From Pontibacter liquoris (lineage in GTDB: Bacteria > Bacteroidota > Bacteroidia > Cytophagales > Hymenobacteraceae): a stretch of 64,000 nt of DNA. Every line of letters starts with the position of its first letter. The first letter of the stretch is position 1. The stretch lies in the NCBI RefSeq assembly GCF_022758235.1, contig NZ_JALEBG010000001.1, positions 1,178,001 to 1,242,000 of the forward strand, given 5' to 3'. A program made the position numbers and the translations under genes. Below the pieces are notes generated by a model, which was not told the DNA's origin, made no database searches, and worked only from the letters and a program-made list of their open reading frames with translations. Of the stretch, positions 23,835 to 30,500 are shown in pieces.

Positions 23835-25431
23835 TTTGTACATACGGGTGAGCACCGATGAGCAGGCAGACAAAGGCTATTCACAACGCGACCAGGAAGA
23901 GCGTTTGCGGCATTACTGTGAGCTACAGGGCATACGCGTCCGCCATGCCATCTACGAAGACCACTCGGCCAAGACCTTCAACCGCCCGGCCTGGCAGAAA
24001 CTGCTGCTGGAACTGAAAAAGCAAAAAGGAAAAACGGACCTGGTGCTCTTCACCAAGTGGGACCGCTTCAGCCGAAATGCCGGGGATGCCTACCAGATGA
24101 TCAGCACCCTGCGGCGGTTGGGCGTAGATCCGCAGGCCATCGAACAGCCGCTGGACCTGGCGGTGCCGGAAAACAAAATGATGCTCGCTTTTTATCTGGC
24201 AGCACCGGAAGTGGAAAATGACCGGCGGGCCCTGAACGTGATCCGGGGCATGCGCAAGGCCAAAAAGGAAGGCCGCTGGATGGGGGCCGCTCCCATCGGT
24301 TACAAGAACAGGATCAGCGAAGGCGGAACCAAATACATTGCTCCCGAAGAGCCGGCAGCCTCCATCGTACGCTGGGCCTTCGAGGAGCTGGCCTCCGGCC
24401 GCTTCAACACCGAGCAGATCTGGAAAGTAGCCAGGGAAAAAGGACTCACGTGCCAGAAGAGCAATTTCTGGCGTGTTATCCGCAACCCTGTTTATTGCGG
24501 CAAGATCTTTATCCCCGGTTACAAGGACGAGGAGAGCTGCTTTGTGCAAGGGCTGCACGAACCCCTGATCACAGAGGACATCTACTACCGGGTGCAGGAT
24601 GTGCTGGACGGGCGGGGCAGGTTCTACCGCCCGCAAGTGGAAACACAGGATGAGTTTCCACTGCGGGGCTACCTGGTATGCCCGATATGCGAAAGGATGC
24701 TCACGGCCAGTAAGTCGAAGGGGAGGCATGCCTACTACGCCTACTACCACTGCAACAAGGGCTGCCCTTTCCGCTCCAGGGCAGCCGAGGTGCACGAGGC
24801 TTTCGGGCAGGAGCTAAAGCAGTATGTGCCGCGCAAGGAGTTCCACAGCCTTTACCGCAGCCTGCTGCTGGAGGCCTTCAACGAGCAGACCCATGAACAG
24901 GGCAGCGAAAGAAGACAGCTGCTCAACCGGGTGAAGGAACTGGAGAAGCGCGTCTCCCATTCCCGCGATCTGATCGCAAGCGCACAAATCGAACCGGAAG
25001 ACTTCCGAAAGATCAAGGCAGACTGTGCGGCCGCTATCGAGAAATTGGAGGCAAAAATCAGCGCACTAACGCAGGAAACGGACTTGCAGGGGCTGTTAAA
25101 ACAGGGTCTGGATCACCTGATGCGCCTGGAAAATTTGTACGAAAACGGCAGTAACCGGGAGAAACGCCTGCTGATCGGTTCGATGTTCCCTGAAAATCTG
25201 GTGTTTGAAGGTGGAAGCGTTCGAACCGCTCGGGTGAACGAAGTAGCGCGTGTAATATATCTGATTAACAGGCTGTTAGGGCCTAAAAAAAACTGGACAA
25301 AAAGCAAAAACTGCCTTCTGTCCAGTAAGGTGCACCCGAGAGGATTCGAACCCCTAACCCTCGGAGCCGAAATCCGATATTCTATCCAGTTGAACTACGG
25401 GTGCGTTGATGCGTGCAAAAATAGCAAGTAA
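23821..25431 (+). CDS. large serine recombinase (integrase of the element)
   Basis: The 536-residue protein has the resolvase catalytic domain (LYIRVSTDEQ with Ser11; SQRDQEERLRHYCELQGI; LVLFTKWDRFSRNAGDAYQM), a recombinase domain (PIGYKNR, NPVYCGKIF), a zinc ribbon (CPICERML and YHCNKGCPFRS) and a coiled coil (about 360-430). It should integrate and excise the element. The family motif RTARVNEVARVIYLIN lies at 25220-25267. Beyond it the frame has no stop and passes through a terminator hairpin and antisense through tRNA-Arg; HPRGFEPLTLGAEIR is translated tRNA. The final roughly 45 residues are therefore probably supplied by the chromosomal target. Confidence 0.9.
   Translation: METADLYIRVSTDEQADKGYSQRDQEERLRHYCELQGIRVRHAIYEDHSAKTFNRPAWQKLLLELKKQKGKTDLVLFTKWDRFSRNAGDAYQMISTLRRLGVDPQAIEQPLDLAVPENKMMLAFYLAAPEVENDRRALNVIRGMRKAKKEGRWMGAAPIGYKNRISEGGTKYIAPEEPAASIVRWAFEELASGRFNTEQIWKVAREKGLTCQKSNFWRVIRNPVYCGKIFIPGYKDEESCFVQGLHEPLITEDIYYRVQDVLDGRGRFYRPQVETQDEFPLRGYLVCPICERMLTASKSKGRHAYYAYYHCNKGCPFRSRAAEVHEAFGQELKQYVPRKEFHSLYRSLLLEAFNEQTHEQGSERRQLLNRVKELEKRVSHSRDLIASAQIEPEDFRKIKADCAAAIEKLEAKISALTQETDLQGLLKQGLDHLMRLENLYENGSNREKRLLIGSMFPENLVFEGGSVRTARVNEVARVIYLINRLLGPKKNWTKSKNCLLSSKVHPRGFEPLTLGAEIRYSIQLNYGCVDACKNSK
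25285..25326 (-). terminator. intrinsic terminator of tRNA-Arg, inside the recombinase reading frame
   Basis: ACTGGACA (25292-25299) and TGTCCAGT (25319-25326) form a perfect 8-bp stem with a 19-base loop. Read on the minus strand it is followed by eight T (25292-25285), and it begins 4 bases past the tRNA 3' end. It therefore fits transcription termination of the tRNA. Confidence 0.7.
25331..25404 (-). tRNA. tRNA-Arg (anticodon TCG)
   Basis: On the minus strand the sequence folds as a cloverleaf. The acceptor is GCACCCG/CGGGTGC plus discriminator A, the D stem is GTTC/GAAT, and the anticodon stem is TCGGA/TCCGA around loop TTTCGGC (anticodon TCG). The T arm contains GGTTCGAATCC. No CCA is encoded. 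Anticodon TCG reads CGA and other CGN Arg codons. The 3' end faces the serine recombinase, the usual geometry of an integration target. Confidence 0.93.
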
Positions 25432-25591
25432 ACTGACAATACGAAACTCTATAGCTAAAAAATATCTGCCACCAATGCTGTTTACGTTCCCTTTTGCGCC
25501 TTCTGCGGTGAATATCACCTGTTTGCAAACCTTTGCCTGTTTTTAATGTTTAGAGGCTTACGGATCAAAGGCTAATCAAAACGGAAAACGT

Positions 25592-26008
25592 ATGGAAAAA
25601 ATGTATACGGCAGAGGTAACTGCCACTGGCGGCCGCAGAGGCCATGTAAAGTCATCAGACGGTATAATTGATATGCAACTGGCTATGCCTACCCACATGG
25701 GCGGCCAAGGCGATAAGACAAACCCTGAGCAGTTGTTTGCAGCAGGCTATGCGGCCTGCTTCCAGAGTGCGCTATTGGTAGTTGCTGCCCGCCACAAAGA
25801 GCGCCTCGACCCTGATGCAACTGTCACCGCTCATGTCGACCTGCTCAAGCTGGACGACAATGGCTTTGGGCTGGGCGTAAAGTTAGTGGTGAACCTGAAG
25901 GGCACAGATGCTGCCAAGGCCCGGCAAATGGTAGATGAAGCGCACCAGATATGCCCTTACTCTGTTGGCACGCGCGGCAACATTGATGTGCAGCTGGAAG
26001 TGGTTTAG
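25592..26008 (+). CDS. ohr: organic hydroperoxide resistance protein, Ohr/OsmC family
   Basis: The 138-residue protein has the normal Ohr length. Both reactive cysteines are present: C56 in GYAACFQSA and C121 in HQICPYSVGTRGN. NPEQLFAAGYAACF and the final GNIDVQLEV are typical. Ohr reduces organic peroxides by a thiol mechanism with lipoylated proteins as reductant. It is a single gene, ending at the bidirectional terminator region shared with sucC. This is the first chromosomal gene right of the element. Confidence 0.94.
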   Translation: MEKMYTAEVTATGGRRGHVKSSDGIIDMQLAMPTHMGGQGDKTNPEQLFAAGYAACFQSALLVVAARHKERLDPDATVTAHVDLLKLDDNGFGLGVKLVVNLKGTDAAKARQMVDEAHQICPYSVGTRGNIDVQLEVV

Positions 26009-26205
26009 GAAGTTAGAGAGTTAGAAGGTTAGAAAGAGTTTGTGAGGAAGTGGGGCCTTTCTTTTGCCAGCAAATTCAGCTTCTATACTTGCCTTTTTTA
26101 CTGCTGTGTATACAGCAGCAAGTTCGGGATCAGGGCTAACGGCAACTACGTTGCAGTATCATGTTACCCTTCTCTAACTTTCTAACCTTTTAACTCTCTA
26201 ACTTC
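26009..26205. repeat. intergenic element with 28-bp terminal inverted repeats
   Basis: A 28-bp arm at 26009-26036 and its inverted copy at 26178-26205 differ at one position. Each arm is built of tandem 8-mers of the form GTTAGARR (GTTAGAGA, GTTAGAAG, GTTAGAAA). The interior is 141 bp of unremarkable sequence. The left arm begins directly after the ohr stop. A second element of the same plan with a different arm sequence is at 37369-37533. Confidence 0.7.
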
Positions 26206-26272
26206 TTACAAGTATAAAAACAAAAAAAGGCTGCCAATTCTGGCAGCCTTTTTTTGTTTTTATACTTGTAAG
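26205..26272. terminator. bidirectional terminator, perfect 32-bp stem, between ohr and sucC
   Basis: Positions 26205-26236 and 26241-26272 are exact inverted copies around the loop ATTC. The GC core GGCTGCCA/TGGCAGCC is flanked by A7/T7 and then A5/T5, so a U-tract follows the core on both strands. It serves convergent ohr and sucC. The outer stem contains AAGTATA and its complement, the motif enriched throughout this side of the window. Confidence 0.9.
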
Positions 26273-26275
26273 AGA

Positions 26276-27478
26276 CTAGGCTCCTGCTTCCGCAAGCACC
26301 TGCTTCACTTTTTCTGCGGCTTCTTTGAGCACTACGGCTGAGTATACTTTCAGACCGGACTCGTCGATGATACGTGCGCCTTCTTCGGCGTTAGTGCCTT
26401 GCAGGCGAACGATGATCGGAACGCGGATATCGCCAATGTTCTTGTAAGCTTCCACAACCCCGTTGGCCACGCGGTCGCAACGCACGATACCACCAAAGAT
26501 GTTGATCAGGATCGCTTTTACATTCGGGTCTTTCAGGATAATACGGAAACCGGCTTCTACGGTCTGGGCGTTGGCGCCACCACCTACGTCCAGGAAGTTA
26601 GCAGGCTCGCCGCCGGATAGCTTGATAATATCCATGGTAGCCATGGCCAGGCCGGCGCCGTTCACCATGCAACCAACGTTACCGTCCAGTTTTACATAGT
26701 TCAGGTTGTGCTCACCGGCTTCTACTTCCAACGGATCTTCTTCGGAAATATCGCGCAGGGCAGCCAGGTTCTTGTGGCGGAACAGGGCGTTATCGTCCAG
26801 GTTCACTTTGGCATCTACCGCCAGTATTTTATTGTCCGATGTTTTCAGCACCGGGTTGATTTCAAACATAGAGGAGTCAGTCTCCACGTACGCCTTGTAG
26901 AGGTTGGTCACAAATTTCACCATCTCTTTGAAGGCTTCTCCCTCCAGACCAAAGGCAAAAGCAACTTTACGGGCCTGGAAAGGCTGTAAACCTGTTGCCG
27001 GGTCGATCCACTCTTTGATGATCTTCTCAGGCGATTTCTCCGCAACCTCTTCAATGTCCATACCCCCTTCGGTAGAGGCCATGATCACGTTCTGGCCCTT
27101 GGCGCGGTCCAGCAGGATGCTCAGATAAAATTCTTTCGGCTCCGAAGCGCCGGGATAGTATACATCCTGTGCCACCAGCACTTTCTGCACCAGCTTGCCT
27201 TCAGGGCCTGTCTGGTGCGTTACCAGTGTCATGCCCAGGATCTGGCCGGCGATTTCTTTCACCTGCTCCAGGTTTTTGGCCAGCTTTACGCCGCCCCCTT
27301 TGCCACGGCCACCCGCATGGATCTGTGCTTTGATTACGTGCCAGCCTGTGCCGGTTTCCTCAGTCAGTCGTTTAGCAGCCGCTACAGCCTCTTCGGGCGT
27401 GTCAGCCACAATCCCTTCCTGGATCCGTACACCGTAGCTTTTTAATATGTCTTTAGCCTGATATTCGTGTATGTTCAT
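26276..27478 (-). CDS. sucC: succinyl-CoA synthetase, beta subunit (ADP-forming)
   Basis: The 400-residue protein starts at [12 protein letters not shown] (ATG 27476-27478); the open frame reaches further upstream but that extension is not family-like. It has an ATP-grasp domain ([12 protein letters not shown]) and the C-terminal ligase part with [13 protein letters not shown] and [19 protein letters not shown]. With the alpha subunit (sucD, not in the window) it makes ATP and succinate from succinyl-CoA in the TCA cycle. Length matches E. coli SucC (388). Confidence 0.97.
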   Translation of the reverse strand: MNIHEYQAKDILKSYGVRIQEGIVADTPEEAVAAAKRLTEETGTGWHVIKAQIHAGGRGKGGGVKLAKNLEQVKEIAGQILGMTLVTHQTGPEGKLVQKVLVAQDVYYPGASEPKEFYLSILLDRAKGQNVIMASTEGGMDIEEVAEKSPEKIIKEWIDPATGLQPFQARKVAFAFGLEGEAFKEMVKFVTNLYKAYVETDSSMFEINPVLKTSDNKILAVDAKVNLDDNALFRHKNLAALRDISEEDPLEVEAGEHNLNYVKLDGNVGCMVNGAGLAMATMDIIKLSGGEPANFLDVGGGANAQTVEAGFRIILKDPNVKAILINIFGGIVRCDRVANGVVEAYKNIGDIRVPIIVRLQGTNAEEGARIIDESGLKVYSAVVLKEAAEKVKQVLAEAGA

Positions 27479-27500
27479 GCTTTCAGTTTTAATGGACGCA

Positions 27501-27531
27501 CGAAAGTACGCCATTATCCCCTCAAATTCAA
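27501..27531 (-). promoter_or_regulatory. candidate promoter of sucC
   Basis: On the minus strand TTG (27531-27529), a 20-base spacer and TACTTTCG (27508-27501) fit the Bacteroidetes primary-sigma pattern TTG-N19-21-TANNTTTG with one mismatch. It lies 23 bases before the sucC start. Confidence 0.4.
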
Positions 27532-27751
27532 GAAAAGCGTTTTTAAAATATTGCGCCCGCAGGCGGCTTTTCCACTGTGCCTGCCATACTTGCCGGCAGC
27601 TCCTGTAGCCTGCCTGAAACAGGCACTATCCGGAAAAAGGCTAATCCGGGTGCAAACCTATTTTAAAGTCAGATTAACAAAGTATAGCGTTTGTTTTGTA
27701 GCTTTGGAGGGTTTATACATTAGCCATTGCTTTTCTATTAATTGCCACGCT

Positions 27752-28420
27752 GTGCTACAGGTCTCTAATATCTACAAGAAATACGGTTCGCTTCCGGTGC
27801 TCAAAGGCATCGACATGTCTATTGCTGCCGGCGAGGTGGTGTCTATTGTGGGTGCATCCGGTGCCGGCAAAAGCACCCTGTTGCACATTCTGGGCACCCT
27901 GGATACAGCCGATTCCGGTGAGGTGATGTTTGATGGCAAGAATATAGCCCGCCTGAACGCCACTGAAATGGCCCGTTTCCGCAACAGGCACATTGGCTTT
28001 ATTTTCCAGTTTCATAACCTTCTGCCCGAGTTCACGGCCCTGGAGAATGCCTGTTTGCCGGGCTTCCTGGCCGGCCGGCCCGAGCAGGAAGTGCGCGAGC
28101 GCGCCGAGCAACTGCTGGATATGCTCAACCTCTCGCATCGCCTGCACCACAAACCATCCGAGCTGTCGGGTGGGGAGCAGCAACGCACGGCCGTGGCCCG
28201 CGCGCTCATCAACTCGCCCCGCATTATTTTTGCCGATGAGCCCAGCGGTAACCTGGATTCTAAAAACGCGCAGGAGCTGCACGACATCTTTTTCCGGTTG
28301 CGCCAGGAGTTCAACCAGACCTTTGTGATCGTGACGCACAACGAGCAACTTGCCGCCATGGCCGACCGTACCCTGGTAATGAAGGATGGCCTGATCGTGC
28401 AGGAGTCGCCGGTGCTATAG
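27752..28420 (+). CDS. ABC transporter ATP-binding protein, LolD-like
   Basis: From GTG 27752 ([19 protein letters not shown]) the protein has 222 residues, the normal size for the LolD/MacB ATPase group; the open frame upstream to 27467 is not family-like. It has Walker [10 protein letters not shown], signature [15 protein letters not shown], Walker [14 protein letters not shown] and switch His in VIVTHN. LolD-type ATPases power lipoprotein release or other substrate extraction with a membrane partner; none is adjacent, so the assignment within the group is tentative. A TAGCTTTG (-7-like) lies at 27699-27706. Confidence 0.88.
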   Translation: MLQVSNIYKKYGSLPVLKGIDMSIAAGEVVSIVGASGAGKSTLLHILGTLDTADSGEVMFDGKNIARLNATEMARFRNRHIGFIFQFHNLLPEFTALENACLPGFLAGRPEQEVRERAEQLLDMLNLSHRLHHKPSELSGGEQQRTAVARALINSPRIIFADEPSGNLDSKNAQELHDIFFRLRQEFNQTFVIVTHNEQLAAMADRTLVMKDGLIVQESPVL

Positions 28421-28674
28421 GTACAATTCTTTTTTTCGTTCCATTTCAGATTCTTATGCCGCCCGTATACCTACCGGCGAAATCCCCGTATATATACATC
28501 CCCTTTACGCAAAATTTAGCTTTAGCCAACAGCTGCAACCGACGGTGAAATTATTTTTAAAATAATTTGCAACGTATTGATTATCAGTAGTATGAAATAG
28601 GTGATTTATTTAATAAAATGCACCATTTTATAGGCGGTTGTGTTTATTATTTGTACCATCTAAAGGAAAGCTAA

Positions 28675-29481
28675 GTGGAAATGAATCAACCAAATAAGGA
28701 AACAAAAGTGCTGAAGAAGTCCAAGATCGAGAGCTATGATATAGCCAAATCGGACGAGACGCTGCACCTGGCTGTGGACTTGGCAAAGTTCATAAAGGAA
28801 AACCGCCTGTACCAGAACATTCAGGGGAAGGAGTATGTGAATGTGGAAGGCTGGCAGTACGCCGGTTCCCGTTTAGGTATTCTGCCTATAGTGGAGCACG
28901 TAGTGAACGTGAGCACCGACGATGAGATTAAGTACCAGGCCAAGGTGAACCTGCTGGACCTGCGCAGCGAACAGGTGGTGGGTGCTGGTTTTGCTATCTG
29001 CTCTAACCGTGAGCAGGGCAAAAAGTACTACCAGGAATTTGCTATTGCCTCGATGGCGCAGACGCGTGCTATTGGTAAAGCCTACCGTAACATACTGGCC
29101 TGGATCATTCGTGCCGCAGGGTATGAGCCGACACCAGCTGAGGAAATGGACTACAGTGGCAACGACCAGGCGAAGCATGCCATCCCGACGGAGAAGAAGC
29201 CTACTATGAAGGCAGCGGCCAGCACAGCGAAGGTAGCAGAAGCGCCAGCTCCGGCAGCAGCAGAAACTGTGGCGGAGGAATCGACCAGCGTACGGTATGC
29301 ATCGGCCAAGCAGAAGGAGGAAATTATCCGCCTGCTGAACAACCCGGTGATCACGCGCCAGGAGAAAACCAAAATGCTGCTCAACATCAACCGTTTCGAT
29401 GAGGAGCGTGCTGCCCAGGCGATCGAGAAACTGAAGAAAGTGATCGAAGACCGGGAAGACGGTCAGTCAGCGGCAGCATAA
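28675..29481 (+). CDS. Erf/single-strand-annealing-like protein
   Basis: The 268-residue protein is not a standard housekeeping gene. Its core reads YVNVEGWQYAGSRLGILPIV, then YQAKVNLLDLRSEQVVGAGF, FAIASMAQTRAIGKAYRNIL and AAGYEPTPAEEMD. Phrases of the form MAQTRAIGKA-R...AGYE-TPAEEM are what I know from phage Erf-like recombination proteins. A low-complexity Ala/Pro linker (about 175-205) leads to a helical C-terminal domain (ASAKQKEEIIRLLNN) of the kind that follows such domains in phages. ATG 28681 (MNQPN) is an alternative start. It sits alone between two unrelated genes with no other phage genes. Role in DNA repair is inference. Confidence 0.5.
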   Translation: MEMNQPNKETKVLKKSKIESYDIAKSDETLHLAVDLAKFIKENRLYQNIQGKEYVNVEGWQYAGSRLGILPIVEHVVNVSTDDEIKYQAKVNLLDLRSEQVVGAGFAICSNREQGKKYYQEFAIASMAQTRAIGKAYRNILAWIIRAAGYEPTPAEEMDYSGNDQAKHAIPTEKKPTMKAAASTAKVAEAPAPAAAETVAEESTSVRYASAKQKEEIIRLLNNPVITRQEKTKMLLNINRFDEERAAQAIEKLKKVIEDREDGQSAAA

Positions 29482-29502
29482 GCAACCACTTATACCTCAA
29501 CG

Positions 29503-29534
29503 AAAGCCTGCTCCTCTTGGAGCGGGCTTTTTTT
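29503..29534 (+). terminator. intrinsic terminator after the Erf-like gene
   Basis: AAAGCCTGCTCC (29503-29514) pairs with GGAGCGGGCTTT (29519-29530) with one G-T pair around TCTT, followed by a T-run to 29534. Confidence 0.85.
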
Positions 29535-29618
29535 ATGCAAAAAAATGTGCCTGCGCCCTTCCAACATTAGCCTATACTTAGCGGATTGGCCGTATACGTC
29601 TCAAAATAACGCTAAAGG

Positions 29619-30407
29619 ATGGTACTGAAAGATACACTCAGCAAGAAAGTATGGCTGCTGGCTTTGGGTATGGTGTTGCTGCTGGCCGGCAAAGGGCATG
29701 CCCAGGAACAGGAAAACATTGAGACGGCCCGGCCCACCGAGGCACAAAGTGCCACCATTGTTCCGCTTAGAACCTTGCAGTTTGAAACGGGCTTCCGCTG
29801 GCAGCACGACACCAAAGCAGGCGTAACCGAGATCAACCATGCGTATCCGGAAGTGATGCTGCGGGCAGGAGTGCTTAAATGGCTGGAGCTACGCGTAGAA
29901 GCGGCCTGGCAAGACACGGTGCAGGAAGGTATAAGCCGGCGCGTGGCGCACGGCATAGGCCCGGTACGCGCGGGTGGGCAGGTGCAGTTCTGGCAGGCCA
30001 GGGGGTGGCTGCCGGCGGCGGGATTGCTGGCCATGGTTACTCTGCCGGTAGGGAGCAGCGACCTTCGGCCCGACAGAGCCGAGCCCGAGCTGATGCTGGC
30101 CCTGACCCAGGAGCCTACCCAAAAGCTGCAGCTGACTTACAATGTGGGCTATAGTTGGCAGGAGCAGGACCCGGAGAAAAGCTATGTGGTGAACATGGAA
30201 GGGGAGCTAAACGACAAATTCTCGGTTTATGGCGAAGTTTTCGGGAAAAAACCAGCCGAACAAAAGGCTGCGCACCAGGCGGGTGCCGGCTTGCTTTTCA
30301 GGCCGCGGCCCAACATGCAGCTGGATGTCGCGGCAGGGCTGGGCCTGAATAAAGCAGCACCCGACTATTTTGTGCTGACCGGTTTCTCGATCAGGCTTCC
30401 GCAATAG
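29619..30407 (+). CDS. outer-membrane transporter-like beta-barrel protein (PF13557 type)
   Basis: The 262-residue protein has a signal peptide (LALGMVLLLAGKGHAQ, cleavage near residue 29). The motif IETARPTEAQSATIVPLRTL at the mature N-terminus is followed by FETGFRW, alternating beta segments, PELMLALTQ and a final strand GFSIRLPQ. This is the layout of small barrels grouped with the phenol-degradation MetA-pathway family. The name does not establish a substrate. It precedes recQ by 93 bp but is unlikely to share its function. Confidence 0.7.
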   Translation: MVLKDTLSKKVWLLALGMVLLLAGKGHAQEQENIETARPTEAQSATIVPLRTLQFETGFRWQHDTKAGVTEINHAYPEVMLRAGVLKWLELRVEAAWQDTVQEGISRRVAHGIGPVRAGGQVQFWQARGWLPAAGLLAMVTLPVGSSDLRPDRAEPELMLALTQEPTQKLQLTYNVGYSWQEQDPEKSYVVNMEGELNDKFSVYGEVFGKKPAEQKAAHQAGAGLLFRPRPNMQLDVAAGLGLNKAAPDYFVLTGFSIRLPQ

Positions 30408-30500
30408 CTAGCCGCTTTTATACTTGCGGCGGCAATTTCTGCCACACGGCTTCCGAGTTTTGAGTTCTCTGTGTTATCTTAGCAGGTAAATCTCCTCGCC

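Noticed and set aside
25219-25236. Near-copy of the tRNA-Arg 3' end inside the recombinase gene (TTCGAACCGCTCGGGTG)
   Set aside because: It encodes the conserved protein motif VRTARV and is inverted relative to the tRNA, so the resemblance is probably chance rather than an attachment core.
27467-27751. N-terminal extension of the LolD-like ATPase
   Set aside because: The extension has no ABC-family sequence, overlaps the sucC start and contains a promoter-like TAGCTTTG; GTG 27752 gives the usual family start.
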